Source: Gammaproteobacteria bacterium (GTDB lineage Bacteria > Pseudomonadota > Gammaproteobacteria > JAURND01). Taken from it: DNA of 64,000 nt. Every line of letters starts with the position of its first letter. Position 1 is the first letter of the stretch. The stretch lies in assembly GCA_035546635.1 (NCBI GenBank), contig DASZWJ010000017.1:185789-249788 (forward strand). Direction: 5' to 3'. Positions 9,379 to 18,990 of the stretch are shown one piece after another. The notes beneath the pieces were generated by a model. It was not told the DNA's origin and did not search any database. It saw only the letters and a list, made by a program, of their open reading frames with translations. The translations under genes were made by a program, and so were the position numbers.

Positions 9379-9882
9379 ATGAAACATACTTTCCCTCCTG
9401 CGAGCAGCTTTCGTAGTATCTGGCGCAACCCTATCCACTTCGTTGCTTTTGGTTTCGGCAGTGGCATTATACCCGTTGCACCCGGAACCTTTGGTACACT
9501 GGCAGCTATTCCGTTATACATTTTAATGATGCATTTACCATTAGTTTGGTACATCGTCCTCACTTTGGTATTTATTATCGCGTCAATTATTATCTGCGAC
9601 ATTGCTTCGCGAGATCTTGGTTTACACGATCATCCGGGAATGGTTCTTGATGAAATTGTCGGGTATTTACTAACTATGGTAGGTGCGCCATTAGGCGTTT
9701 TTTGGATTTTTGTTGGATTTGTATTATTTCGGATTTTTGATATCTGGAAACCCTGGCCAATTCGTTGGATTGATCGCAAAGTCACAGGCGGATTAGGGAT
9801 TGTATTAGATGACTTATTGGCGGCGGTTTATTCGTTGATCATTTTACAATTGTTAGCAATGGCATTGGTTTATTATGATTAA
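9379..9882 (+). CDS. pgpA: phosphatidylglycerophosphatase A
   Basis: 167 residues, inner-membrane enzyme that removes the phosphate from phosphatidylglycerophosphate to make phosphatidylglycerol. Signatures: FGSGIIPVAPGTFGTLAAIP near residue 30, then DHPGMVLDEIVGYLLTM with the acidic residues of the active site, FRIFDIWKPWPI and GGLGIVLDDLLAAVYS. Three to four membrane segments. An AAGAAGG ribosome site precedes the ATG. Confidence 0.95.
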   Translation: MKHTFPPASSFRSIWRNPIHFVAFGFGSGIIPVAPGTFGTLAAIPLYILMMHLPLVWYIVLTLVFIIASIIICDIASRDLGLHDHPGMVLDEIVGYLLTMVGAPLGVFWIFVGFVLFRIFDIWKPWPIRWIDRKVTGGLGIVLDDLLAAVYSLIILQLLAMALVYYD

Positions 9883-9885
9883 AGC

Positions 9886-11403
9886 TCATGAAATGCTCTT
9901 GCTACGTATTTTTTTCCACAACAATACGCAACCATAAACCACACTTCCCCAAAATACATACACCCACACTAAAAAACTAAAAATAAAAATAGTCTGAAAA
10001 CGCACAGCAAACACCGAACTGACCAATGCATTTTCAAGCAAATTTAAAAACGCTAATATCAACCAACATAATACAACATAACAGCCATTCGATAGTTTGC
10101 TGACAAATTGAAATAAATAATAAAACACACCGATTAACATCAGCCATAGCACTACATAGCCTTCAATAAAAGTAAACGGATAAAATAATGGCTTTAAATT
10201 GATTGTATAGTTCTGCTTAATATAAAGTGCGATGTTTTTTATAATTGTCTGTGGTAGATAATAAAATTTCAAATTGTAGAGTGACAACATGCTGTGTGTG
10301 TCATTCTTCCACAATGAAAAATACCACGTGGTTAATGCGGCATTGTATTCTTGGCTATAGAGCGTATCCACTTTTGGATTTACTCTTTTGGCTACATCAA
10401 GACCAATCATATCTTCCCATTTGATGCCTTGCTGTCTAGCAAGCTGATTGCTCGGCGTACCCATGCCTAGTATCACCGAATGGATAACAGGATGCGTCCT
10501 AGTTAAGGCTTTGGGACCAAGCTCCACCCAGGCTGCATAACATAGAAGACTGATAGTGATTAATTTCACCAACAAAAATGTGATGACCAAGCAGCATTTT
10601 CTGTCACTTTTACGCAACAGAAAAATAACATAAATGACATTAAATGCTAAAAGCGCAAACAATTGTGAGGAACGACCATAAAATAACCAGAGCTCCAACG
10701 CAGAAATTATCACCACCCACAGGGAGTGCCAAGCTAAATATCGATCAAAACGAAAACGCATTGCGATACCATACATCGCAATAATCGCTAATGAACAGGG
10801 CAACACAAACCCGTGAATATTCATCGCCTGAATGTGCGCAATGGTATTCACAAAATTTGCTAGCAAAGTAATGACCCAAACGGAAGGCCAGCGCACCCCA
10901 ATCGTCAGCAGATAAAATGTAAACACCGCAGCGAAGGCAATCTGCAGCAAACGATACATAATATTCATTTGTAGCATAGTCACATTACCAAATGCGCCAA
11001 TCAAGGCACGATCTACCCAGTATAACGGCAACCCTTCTGCGACATCGAAATTTTTTTCAAGACTGACAGTGGTGGGTGTATCTTTGATATGTTGATTACA
11101 GTATGCCTGCATGGACATATTGTTGAAGCGTGGTATATCGAAAATATGCGTGCTATCGGTCACTTGACCCGATTGGCGCATGATGTTAATCATTTTTGGA
11201 TCCAACATATGCTGCGTATGACACAGATGGGCATTAATTGCGGCTGATAATTGAAAATTAGTATCACGATAAACGTTTTTAAAATTCGTAGCGTGAGTGA
11301 TATTTTGAAACAACAACAAAGAAGTAGACACTATAATCAATAGCGTCCAAAACAGGGATTTACCAACTGTCTGCGGCAAGCCGCTTAACCATTTGAAAAT
11401 CAT
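9886..11403 (-). CDS. polytopic membrane protein of unknown function
   Basis: 505 residues with one membrane helix near residues 17-35, then a soluble, presumably periplasmic stretch (about 36-135), then eight or more hydrophobic helices to the C terminus. The layout recalls membrane glycosyltransferases or uncharacterised large membrane proteins, but I can point to no catalytic motif. Its ATG overlaps the stop of the upstream thioesterase gene by 4 bases, so it is co-translated with that gene. It ends 3 bases from the convergent pgpA. Confidence 0.6.
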   Translation of the reverse strand: MIFKWLSGLPQTVGKSLFWTLLIIVSTSLLLFQNITHATNFKNVYRDTNFQLSAAINAHLCHTQHMLDPKMINIMRQSGQVTDSTHIFDIPRFNNMSMQAYCNQHIKDTPTTVSLEKNFDVAEGLPLYWVDRALIGAFGNVTMLQMNIMYRLLQIAFAAVFTFYLLTIGVRWPSVWVITLLANFVNTIAHIQAMNIHGFVLPCSLAIIAMYGIAMRFRFDRYLAWHSLWVVIISALELWLFYGRSSQLFALLAFNVIYVIFLLRKSDRKCCLVITFLLVKLITISLLCYAAWVELGPKALTRTHPVIHSVILGMGTPSNQLARQQGIKWEDMIGLDVAKRVNPKVDTLYSQEYNAALTTWYFSLWKNDTHSMLSLYNLKFYYLPQTIIKNIALYIKQNYTINLKPLFYPFTFIEGYVVLWLMLIGVFYYLFQFVSKLSNGCYVVLCWLILAFLNLLENALVSSVFAVRFQTIFIFSFLVWVYVFWGSVVYGCVLLWKKIRSKSIS

Positions 11404-11837
11404 GCTGGTAACGCCTGACGTTTTAGCACTGCCATAGTCAGGCGGGAGACAGAAATCAACTTGCCGTGTTCACCGACAATTTCTATACTCCAGACTTGGG
11501 TAGTTTTGCCAATATGAAAGGGTTTTGCCGTACCTGTGACAAATCCCGAACGGGCAGAACGTATATGATTGGTGTTGATATCCAGCCCAACACAATAGAA
11601 ATTGGCATAATCCACACAATAATTCGCAGCCGTGCTGCCAACTGTCTCGGCCAACACACAAGATGCACCCCCATTCATAATACCCAGTGGCTGACGCGTG
11701 CGTTGATCTACCGGCATACGCGCGACCAAGTAATCACCACCAACTTCTGTGAACTCTATACCTAAATGCTCAGCCATGGTGTTTTTGCTACGCGCATTAG
11801 CGGTGTGTATATCAAAAGGGGTTTTCCAAATGGACAT
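11400..11837 (-). CDS. hotdog-fold acyl-CoA thioesterase, MenI/YdiI-like
   Basis: 145 residues. N-terminal IWKTPFDIHTANARSKNTMAEHLGIEF, MPVDQRTRQPLGIMNGGASCVLAETVGS with the catalytic Glu of this family in VLAE, and a C-terminal strand with SVSRLTMAV. These match PaaI-type thioesterases such as YdiI/MenI, which hydrolyse 1,4-dihydroxy-2-naphthoyl-CoA or similar aryl/acyl-CoAs. No other menaquinone gene is nearby, so the substrate is open. First gene of a two-gene unit with the downstream membrane protein. Confidence 0.85.
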   Translation of the reverse strand: MSIWKTPFDIHTANARSKNTMAEHLGIEFTEVGGDYLVARMPVDQRTRQPLGIMNGGASCVLAETVGSTAANYCVDYANFYCVGLDINTNHIRSARSGFVTGTAKPFHIGKTTQVWSIEIVGEHGKLISVSRLTMAVLKRQALPA

Positions 11838-11987
11838 GGGGCATTCTCCTGCAACAAAGCAACGAGATTATCAGAACTTGTGCGGGCATTCTAGAGTATA
11901 ACTTTCGATAAAATTCATTCAATTGCTTTTTCATCATTACTGAATGAAAATGATCGCAGTATAAAAAAATTTATATCAAGGATCATC

Positions 11988-13193
11988 ATGGCTACAAAAC
12001 CCAAAGTCCTACCCACTGTCTGCCTGCTAGCCCCTTTTGTATTCAGCTTCGCCTTTGCCATGGATGTTTACATCCCTGTCGTCCCAGAAATGAAGCAATA
12101 CTTCCACACCAATCAGGCTAATGTGCAGCTGACTTTAAGTTTATTTATGGTCGTCACTGGACTCGGCCAATTGCTAATGGGCCCCATTACTGACCAATAT
12201 GGTCGCCGCCGGATAATTTTTTTCAGTGTATTCTCGTTTATCATCGGCTCACTGATTTGCGCACTGTCCAATTCCATCCAGCTTTTAATCGCGGGACGAC
12301 TCGTGCAAGCCTTTGGCGGCTGCGGGATGATGGTGGCAGCATTCGCTATGGTACGAGATAAATTCTCCGGTAATGACGGCGCAAAAGTGTATAGCTTTTT
12401 GAACTGTGGACTGGCGATGTCACCGTTGTTCGCACCAATTATTGGCAGCTATTTGGCAACGTGGTTTGATTGGCGAGCTGAATTTGTATTTTTAATTGCT
12501 ATCGGTATTTTGGTATTGATGCTAGCGTTATTTAGAATAAAAGAAACTTTAGCCTTGGAAAAACGCGTAAAGCTAGATTTGGGTATTTTTCGGCGCTACT
12601 TTAACATTCTCACGCATCCGATTTTTATCAGCTATGCCTGTTGCACATCAGCGGGTTTGACTATCTTCTTTACGTTTTTTTCCAGCTCTCCTTATATCAT
12701 CATTAATTTATTGCACGCACCGGTAAAGAATTTTGGCTATTATTTTTTTACCGTAGGTTTTACCTTTTTTATTGGCAGCATGATTAGTGGCAAAGTAGCC
12801 GATAAAATTGGTCCATTTAAAACAGTGCTAATAGGCAGCATATTTATGCTGGTGGCTGGAGTCAGCATGGAAGTATGGTATCTGTCGATGGGAATCAGTA
12901 AGGCACAATTTCTATTGCCGTGTATGTTAGCAGGTCTAGGTGGGTCGTTTATGATGGGAGCCGGTGTAGGTGGCGCCATGCAACCCTTTGCTGCCATGGC
13001 GGGCTCGGCCGCCGCGCTAGTGGGTTGTTTGCAATTTTTAATCGGGGCGCTAGTTGGTTCCTATGTCATGCGTTGGCAAGTGCAATCTACTACGCCACTT
13101 GCCATTACCATGATAGTTTGTAGCCTGGTAGCGCTGATGGCCTTGGGAGGGCAATTTATATTGCGACATAGGCAACATCTCCTGGCGTCCTAA
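11988..13193 (+). CDS. MFS drug exporter, Bcr/CflA family
   Basis: 401 residues, 12 membrane helices. MDVYIPVVPEMKQYFHT and VQLTLSLFMVVTGLGQL in helices 1-2 are characteristic of the Bcr/CflA branch (bicyclomycin, chloramphenicol and similar exporters), followed by the MFS loop GPITDQYGRRRI. An AAGGATCATC site precedes the ATG at 11988. Proton-driven export is inferred from the family; the substrate is unknown. Confidence 0.88.
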   Translation: MATKPKVLPTVCLLAPFVFSFAFAMDVYIPVVPEMKQYFHTNQANVQLTLSLFMVVTGLGQLLMGPITDQYGRRRIIFFSVFSFIIGSLICALSNSIQLLIAGRLVQAFGGCGMMVAAFAMVRDKFSGNDGAKVYSFLNCGLAMSPLFAPIIGSYLATWFDWRAEFVFLIAIGILVLMLALFRIKETLALEKRVKLDLGIFRRYFNILTHPIFISYACCTSAGLTIFFTFFSSSPYIIINLLHAPVKNFGYYFFTVGFTFFIGSMISGKVADKIGPFKTVLIGSIFMLVAGVSMEVWYLSMGISKAQFLLPCMLAGLGGSFMMGAGVGGAMQPFAAMAGSAAALVGCLQFLIGALVGSYVMRWQVQSTTPLAITMIVCSLVALMALGGQFILRHRQHLLAS

Positions 13194-13236
13194 GCAGGGA
13201 CTGTCATCCTTCGCTGTGCTCAAAATGACAACCAAA

Positions 13237-13638
13237 TTAAGGATCAACATAACCCACCAACCTGCACCTGACATTATTATTTTTGTGAAAGGTGTATTTG
13301 CCATTGCAGCCATTGACGCCGCTGCAAGAACTGAAAGCATTGCAGCTATTGTTAACTGCAACATAAGTGGTAGCGAAGGTCTGACAGCCACTGCTACCAC
13401 AAGAATTAATTGAACCACAACTGCTCATACCGCATTGACTATAGGATCCACAACCGCTGATGCCACGACAGGCGTTGCTACCATTAAAACCTGAGCATAA
13501 CACCAATTCATTGCCATGATTATAATAGGGACGTGGTCCATAAACTTGAGTCTGGGTGTTGGTGGTGGCACAGCCTTTTAATGTCATGCCAACGGCAACA
13601 GCCAATGCCGCTCCAAGTACTTTTTTGGGCGTATTCAT
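13237..13638 (-). CDS. Cys/Gly/Ser-rich envelope protein, probable lipoprotein
   Basis: 133 residues. The N terminus looks like an export signal ending in LKGCAT, a lipobox-like site with an unusual Lys at -2. The mature part has about fifteen Cys, many in short repeats with Gly, Ser and Asn (SGCGSYSQCGMSSCGS, SCNAFSSCSGVNGCNGKY). Repeats of Cys-x-Gly-x-Asn-x-Cys recall metal- or disulfide-rich secreted peptides. No maturation partner is adjacent. Function unknown. Confidence 0.6.
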   Translation of the reverse strand: MNTPKKVLGAALAVAVGMTLKGCATTNTQTQVYGPRPYYNHGNELVLCSGFNGSNACRGISGCGSYSQCGMSSCGSINSCGSSGCQTFATTYVAVNNSCNAFSSCSGVNGCNGKYTFHKNNNVRCRLVGYVDP

Positions 13639-13732
13639 AATTTAAAATCCTGTATGAGATCAGCGGAAGATTATATACTCAACCACTGTAGCTGTAACTA
13701 AGCCTTTTCCGCAACAATTCGTCATCCGGTGG

Positions 13733-13946
13733 CTTATCCACAGATTCTGTGGATAACTTTGTGGATATACGCTTATCTAAGTAGCCGAACACAGTGAATC
13801 AGCTACTAGCGCAACAATTTGCTCAGTTATTAGCCAACAAAGTAATTTTAATTTAAATCAATATGTTACAAAACATTCCTCATAATCAGCTGGATTTTTA
13901 GGCTAACTTATTCATAAAAAAGAAGTTGTCTTAGAGCTGTGCATAA
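13733..13946. other. DnaA-box cluster, copy 1 (origin-like element upstream of glpK)
   Basis: Three DnaA boxes lie within 35 bases: TTATCCACA (13734-13742), and on the other strand TGTGGATAA (13748-13756) and TGTGGATAT (13760-13768). An AT-rich stretch follows, with a fourth box TGTGCATAA at 13938-13946. The first 37 bases are identical to copy 2 downstream of glpK (15571-15607), and the remaining sequence of the two copies can still be aligned. Such clusters occur in replication origins and in DnaA-titrating sites. The glpK promoter must also lie in or near this segment. Confidence 0.65.
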
Positions 13947-13975
13947 CAACCATTGCTAATGGAGAAAAAAACCCT

Positions 13976-15463
13976 ATGGCCAAGTTCATATTATCTATCG
14001 ATCAAGGCACCACCAGCACCCGCGCCATTGTCTTTAATGACAGTGCAGAGCCCATCAGCTTGCACCAGCTGGAGCTGAAACAATATTTTCCCAACCCCGG
14101 ATGGGTCGAACACGATGCCGAAGAAATCTGGCAGGCTACGCTGACCTGTTGCCGACAAGCCTTACAAAGTGCAGGATTATCAGCGAAAGATATTGAAGCG
14201 ATAGGCATTACCAATCAGCGTGAAACTACCGTGATCTGGGACAGAACTACCGGCACACCCATCCATCGCGCCATCGTCTGGCAAGATCGACGCACCACAG
14301 ATTTTTGCCAAAACCTGTTTGAGGCGGGACATGAGGTTGAAGTCCAGCACAGCACTGGTTTATTACTTGACCCCTATTTTTCTGCATCAAAAATCACTTG
14401 GCTGTTAGATCACGTGCCTGGCGCACGCGCTCAAGCAGAAAAAGGCTCGCTCGCATTTGGCACCATTGATAGTTTTCTGTTATGGCGCCTGACCAATGGC
14501 GCACGCCACGCTACCGATATCACCAATGCTTCGCGTACACAGCTGTTTAATATTCATAGCTTACAATGGGATGGTGGTTTATTACGCTTATTTAATGTGC
14601 CTTCTAGCTTACTACCAGAAGTTCTGGACAATACAGCGGATTTTGGCACCACGCATCCCAGTCTATTTGGCCATGAAATACCGATTATGGCCATGGCTGG
14701 GGATCAGCAATCAGCACTGGTTGGACAAGCCTGCTTTCAGCCAGGCATGGTTAAAAGTACCTACGGAACTGGCGCATTTCTAATAGTCAATACCGGCACA
14801 GAAGCCGTGGTATCTAAAAACCGTCTGTTGACTACTATCGGTTACCGTATCCAAGGTAATACGCATTATGCGATTGAAGGCAGTATCTTCTCTTCCGGTA
14901 GCACTGTGCAGTGGTTGCGCGATAAATTGCATCTGATTGAAAATGCTGACCAAACAGAATCACTTGCGGCCAGCTTACCCGATAATGGCGGAGTCTATTT
15001 AGTACCTGCTTTCACTGGTCTTGGGGCGCCTTACTGGAAACCCACTGCTCGCGCTAGCATAGAAGGGCTAACACGCGATAGCCAACCGGCACACATTGTC
15101 AGAGCCGCGCTTGAAGCTGTAGCTTATCAAACCCGTGATTTACTGAATGCCGTACTGGCTGACAGCCCAATGACGTTAGGTGCCATTCGTGTTGATGGCG
15201 GGATGGTGGTTAATAATTGGCTTATGCAGTTTCTAGCGGATATGCTGCATTTGCCTGTGGAACGACCGGGAGTTAAAGAAACGACTGCTTTAGGTGTGGC
15301 TTTTCTAGCTGGGCTTCAGGCTGGTGTGTTTAACTCGCTGGAAGAAATCAGCAAGCTATGGCGCTGCGAACGACGTTTTGAACCCACAATTGATGCTGCG
15401 TTATCACAAGGGCTTTATCAAAATTGGCAACAAACGATTAATCGGGTTTTGGTGCAGCAATAG
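13976..15463 (+). CDS. glpK: glycerol kinase
   Basis: 495 residues. It phosphorylates glycerol to glycerol 3-phosphate with ATP. FGGY-kinase features: [14 protein letters not shown] at the N terminus, [30 protein letters not shown], the catalytic region [18 protein letters not shown] [30 protein letters not shown] and the C-terminal [26 protein letters not shown] site precedes ATG 13976. No glpF, glpD or glpR is next to it, and diverged copies of one DnaA-box element flank it. Confidence 0.97.
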   Translation: MAKFILSIDQGTTSTRAIVFNDSAEPISLHQLELKQYFPNPGWVEHDAEEIWQATLTCCRQALQSAGLSAKDIEAIGITNQRETTVIWDRTTGTPIHRAIVWQDRRTTDFCQNLFEAGHEVEVQHSTGLLLDPYFSASKITWLLDHVPGARAQAEKGSLAFGTIDSFLLWRLTNGARHATDITNASRTQLFNIHSLQWDGGLLRLFNVPSSLLPEVLDNTADFGTTHPSLFGHEIPIMAMAGDQQSALVGQACFQPGMVKSTYGTGAFLIVNTGTEAVVSKNRLLTTIGYRIQGNTHYAIEGSIFSSGSTVQWLRDKLHLIENADQTESLAASLPDNGGVYLVPAFTGLGAPYWKPTARASIEGLTRDSQPAHIVRAALEAVAYQTRDLLNAVLADSPMTLGAIRVDGGMVVNNWLMQFLADMLHLPVERPGVKETTALGVAFLAGLQAGVFNSLEEISKLWRCERRFEPTIDAALSQGLYQNWQQTINRVLVQQ

Positions 15464-15487
15464 GTGAAAAAGGGGTGAAGCTTGCCC

Positions 15488-15564
15488 CTGGCACGAAATT
15501 CAAAAAGGCACATCGTCCCGGCATTCATGGCAAAACGACGTGCCTTTTTTGTATTTCGCGCCAG
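15488..15564 (+). terminator. two-layer terminator hairpin after glpK
   Basis: An inner stem of AAAAAGGCACATCGT and its near-perfect complement ends in a T6 run (15545-15550); an outer layer (CTGGCACGAAATTC / GTATTTCGCGCCAG) extends it. Placed 25 bases after the glpK stop. The A/T runs on both sides would let it work in either direction. Confidence 0.75.
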
Positions 15565-15570
15565 CGACAT

Positions 15571-15784
15571 CTTATCCACAGATTCTGTGGATAACTTTGT
15601 GGATATATTCCCTGTGACTTAAGCAAATCCCTGATTTTCCTCGCCCCTACTCAGTTTGCCCAGGAAATAGTCAATCACAAAAACTAATTATTAATCAGAT
15701 AGTTGTATCGAATACTTCACAAACAGCAGGATTTTTTCAGCTAACTTCTTAATATGCAAAGAGTTGGATTCAACCTGTGTATAT
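15571..15784. other. DnaA-box cluster, copy 2 (origin-like element downstream of glpK)
   Basis: The same three boxes as copy 1: TTATCCACA (15572-15580), TGTGGATAA (15586-15594) and TGTGGATAT (15598-15606). Shared landmarks later in the element include CTCAGTT, CAGC-GGATTTTT, GCTAACTT and a final CTGTG-ATA (TGTGTATAT at 15776, a weak fourth box). It lies in the same orientation as copy 1, so the two are direct repeats about 1.84 kb apart. Confidence 0.65.
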
Positions 15785-15792
15785 TCCACTTG

Positions 15793-16575
15793 TTAACTAT
15801 TCTCTTTAACTTGAAATAGCTGGCAAAAGTTGGCACTAGTCTTTGCAGCCACTGTCTCAAAGTCAGTATTTTTTAATTGCGCTATGCTTTGCGCTACATA
15901 ACGCACATAGGCCGGTTCATTCGGTTTACCGCGATGTGGTACTGGCGCCAGATAAGGCGCATCCGTTTCAATCAAAATACGCGCTAACGGCACCTGTTTG
16001 ACGACTTCCTGCAAGGCTTTTGCATTGTTAAATGTAATGATGCCTGAAAATGAAATATAAAAACCTATATCCAAAGCCTGCTTTGCGACCTCCCAGTCTT
16101 CAGTAAAACAATGAAACACGCCACCCACTGCCTCTGCTTTTTCTTCGCGCAAAATATGCAAAGTATCCGCTGCAGCTTGGCGCGTATGGATAATCAATGG
16201 CTTTTGCACCGCACGTGCAGCACCAATGTGATTGCGAAATCGTTGACGTTGCCATTCCATATCACCTTCGCAACGATAGTAATCCAGACCCGTTTCACCA
16301 ATGGCCAAGACTTTAGAATGGCGTGCCAAATCGGTTAACTGACTCTGTGTCGGTTCTTGCTGAACTGATTCAGTGGGATGCAAACCCACGGATGCCTGCA
16401 CAAAATTATACTGTTCTGTGATGGAGATTATGGCGGGAAAATCCTCTAACTCAACACAAACACAAAGTATCCGTTCAACACCTTCAGCTTTGGCGGCTTG
16501 TAAAGCCAGATTTAAATCATCCTGATATTTGCTAAGATCTAGACGATTTAAATGACAATGGGAATCGATAAGCAT
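15793..16575 (-). CDS. TatD-family metal-dependent hydrolase (YcfH-like)
   Basis: 260 residues. A TIM-barrel DNase with metal ligands in order: DSHCHL near the N terminus, GETGLDYYR, FRNHIGAARAVQKPLIIHTR, GVFHCFTED and ETDAPYLAPVPHRGKPNEP. The exact length and motifs match YcfH. I chose the ATG at 16575 because AAAGG lies 5 bases upstream and the protein then begins MLIDSHCHL as in the family. Divergent from the following transporter. Confidence 0.93.
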   Translation of the reverse strand: MLIDSHCHLNRLDLSKYQDDLNLALQAAKAEGVERILCVCVELEDFPAIISITEQYNFVQASVGLHPTESVQQEPTQSQLTDLARHSKVLAIGETGLDYYRCEGDMEWQRQRFRNHIGAARAVQKPLIIHTRQAAADTLHILREEKAEAVGGVFHCFTEDWEVAKQALDIGFYISFSGIITFNNAKALQEVVKQVPLARILIETDAPYLAPVPHRGKPNEPAYVRYVAQSIAQLKNTDFETVAAKTSANFCQLFQVKENS

Positions 16576-16643
16576 AAAATCCTTTGAAGTATGATTATAA
16601 TTTCTCAAAATTCTTTAGATTAAGCATCTACTGGAAACAAATA

Positions 16644-17933
16644 ATGCTGACATCACAATCTCATAAATCAACCATCACCACACTGGCCGGCGTCGTTGGC
16701 AACACCTTGGAATGGTATGATTTCTTATTATATGCCTACTTTGCTCCGATTATCGCACCACTTTTTTTTCCAGCCAAAACCTATTTTTTATCATTATTAA
16801 TGACATTTTCCGTTTTTGCCCTGGGTTTTTTAGTACGACCCTTAGGGGCATTAGTCATTGGACGCTGGGGAGATGTCTACGGCCGCAGAAAAACTTTAAT
16901 CTTTACTATTTCGTTAATGACATTACCTACGGTTGCAATTGGCATATTACCCGAACATGCCACGATAGGTGTAGCTGCTCCCATTCTCTTAACCTTGATT
17001 CGCTGTGTGCAAGGGTTTGCAGTCAGTGGCGAATTTACCAGTTCCGGTAGTTTTTTAATTGAACACTCCCATCCTAGCCGCCGAGGTTTCTCAGGCAGCT
17101 TGATTTATGCGGGCGCGTTCGTCGGCATTGTGTTAGGCGCAGCCATTGCCACCTTGCAAACAGAATTCATGCCCCCTGAGTTGTTGAAAGCTTGGGGCTG
17201 GCGTATTCCTTTTTTACTTGCCGGAGTATTTGGATTAATCGGCTTGGCATTACGGTTAATGGCCTTAGAATCTCCACATTTTAAAGCGATAAAACACCAA
17301 GCCTCATCGCCCATTAAACAAATTTTTCAGCATCACCGTGCCAGTTTATTACGTGCTATCGGTTTAACAATCGCGATGGGTATCGGCAATTATTTTCTGA
17401 TTGGTTATTTCACAACTTATCTGACCAGCCCAGGCGGATTATTGTTAAAACAAGCCATGCTAATCAATGTACTGAGCATGATCGTGTTTATCTTCGCCAC
17501 ACCATTTTTCGGTTTTCTATCCGATAAATTGGGCAGAAAACCAGTATTTTTGACAGGTAGTGCACTCTTTTTTTTGTGCCAGTTACCCGTTTTCTGGTTA
17601 CTTTCTCACAAGACATTTTATTATGCCTTAGGCGCAGAAATTTTATTCGTTATTTTGCTAGCTAGCATAGATGGCTTAGTTTTGACTTGTCTTGCTGAAT
17701 TATTTCCTACAGAAGTCCGCAATACCGGCGCTGCCCTCGGCTACAATATCAGCATCACCATTTTCGGCGGCACCGCCCCACTGGTCGCTTTATCTCTAGC
17801 TAGACTTGCCCATAATGATTTAGCACCTGCCTGGTATTTGATGGGAGGCGCTGCATTATCTTTTATTACGATGTTGTTGTGTCAGGAAACCTACCGTAAA
17901 CCCTTATTAAGTGGGATTGAATTGACATCGTAA
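16644..17933 (+). CDS. MFS transporter, metabolite:H+ symporter (ProP/MHS-like)
   Basis: 429 residues, 12 membrane helices. TLAGVVGNTLEWYDFLLYAYFAP, LGFLVRPLGALVIGRWGDVYGRR and the loop LRMTESP-like LRLMALESP are typical of the MHS branch (ProP, ShiA, KgtP), which imports small organic acids, betaines or shikimate with protons. The start is placed at ATG 16644, where the first helix signature begins. The substrate cannot be told from sequence. Confidence 0.85.
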   Translation: MLTSQSHKSTITTLAGVVGNTLEWYDFLLYAYFAPIIAPLFFPAKTYFLSLLMTFSVFALGFLVRPLGALVIGRWGDVYGRRKTLIFTISLMTLPTVAIGILPEHATIGVAAPILLTLIRCVQGFAVSGEFTSSGSFLIEHSHPSRRGFSGSLIYAGAFVGIVLGAAIATLQTEFMPPELLKAWGWRIPFLLAGVFGLIGLALRLMALESPHFKAIKHQASSPIKQIFQHHRASLLRAIGLTIAMGIGNYFLIGYFTTYLTSPGGLLLKQAMLINVLSMIVFIFATPFFGFLSDKLGRKPVFLTGSALFFLCQLPVFWLLSHKTFYYALGAEILFVILLASIDGLVLTCLAELFPTEVRNTGAALGYNISITIFGGTAPLVALSLARLAHNDLAPAWYLMGGAALSFITMLLCQETYRKPLLSGIELTS

Positions 17934-17955
17934 TGGGATACTTAAACCTATCCCA

Positions 17956-18990
17956 TCAAACACCTAACCGCTCCAACCCAGCCAAAATTTCCTCGGGCTT
18001 CAGATCTAACATGCAACGCCAATGCCCCAATGGGCAAACTCTCTGAAAACATGGACTGCAGGATAAATCTAGCGAAACAATCACTACTTTATCCGACAAC
18101 GGCGGCGTGAATTTAGGAGAGGTTGAACCATAAATCGCGACTAAAGGCTTCTTCAGCGCAGCAGCGATATGCATTAATCCTGAATCATTACTAATCACCG
18201 CCGTCGCCAATGACAACAAATCCACCGCCTCAGCCAAAGTAGTTTTTCCAGTGAGATCCACGACTTTCCCATCTGTCAGTTTGTAAATTTCCTGAGTAAT
18301 CGCACTGTCATTACCTGAACCAAATAACCAAACATCCCAATTTTGCGCAAGCTTAGCCTTAGCTACCTCTGCAAAATGGCTAGCTGGCCAGCGTTTACTG
18401 GGTCCAAATTCCGCGCCCGGCGCCAAGGCCAACAGCGGACGTTTAGGCAATGGTAATTGCAACTTTTGTAATGCTGCATTTAATTTCTCAGACGAAATGT
18501 TCAATAACGGCATGGGTAAAGGGTCAGGTAAACACGCATTTTTAGGCAATCCCAGCGCCGCAAAACGCTGCACCATCAAGGGTAAATGCTGTTCATCTAA
18601 CGTCCGTGCATCATTGACTAGGCAAAAACGCGGCCATTCACCGCGCCAAGCCGTGCGCTGCGGAATAGCGCTGAAGAAAGGAATTAAGGCTGACTTGAAA
18701 GAATTAGGCAGAATAATGACTTGTGAATAATGATTTGAACGCAGCTGCCGCGCCAGCTGCAAACGCTGCCATAGGCGCAACTCACCATGTTTAAAAGCAG
18801 AAATAAAAGATTGATGCACTTCCGGCATACGCTCCAATAAACCTTGCGTCCAGGCTGGAGCTAATACATCGATGATGGCATCAGGATGTTGTTGTTTTAT
18901 CACTTGGAACAAGGTCTGTGTCATGACCATGTCACCCACCCAAGCCGGAGCCACTACCAGTATTTTTTTATTTTTATTCGGACTGCTCAT
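17956..18990 (-). CDS. waaF: ADP-heptose:LPS heptosyltransferase II
   Basis: About 344 residues, GT-B fold of family GT9. KILVVAPAWVGDMVMTQTLFQ at the N terminus, LALAPGAEFGPSKRWP mid-protein and the nucleotide-sugar site VISNDSGLMHIAAALKKPLVAIYGSTSP. It adds the second heptose to the inner core of lipopolysaccharide. The ATG at 18990 overlaps the end of the upstream zinc-finger gene, so translation is coupled. SLDLSCSPCFQRVCPLGHWRCM near the C terminus carries the Cys cluster common in this family. Confidence 0.93.
   Translation of the reverse strand: MSSPNKNKKILVVAPAWVGDMVMTQTLFQVIKQQHPDAIIDVLAPAWTQGLLERMPEVHQSFISAFKHGELRLWQRLQLARQLRSNHYSQVIILPNSFKSALIPFFSAIPQRTAWRGEWPRFCLVNDARTLDEQHLPLMVQRFAALGLPKNACLPDPLPMPLLNISSEKLNAALQKLQLPLPKRPLLALAPGAEFGPSKRWPASHFAEVAKAKLAQNWDVWLFGSGNDSAITQEIYKLTDGKVVDLTGKTTLAEAVDLLSLATAVISNDSGLMHIAAALKKPLVAIYGSTSPKFTPPLSDKVVIVSLDLSCSPCFQRVCPLGHWRCMLDLKPEEILAGLERLGV

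Noticed and set aside
11930..11987. Fur-type iron box before the Bcr-family exporter
   Set aside because: Only a loose AATGAAAATGAT match; not enough to call a site.
13237..13638. Bufferin-type copper peptide
   Set aside because: The Cys motifs are only loosely similar and there is no adjacent DUF692-type maturation enzyme.
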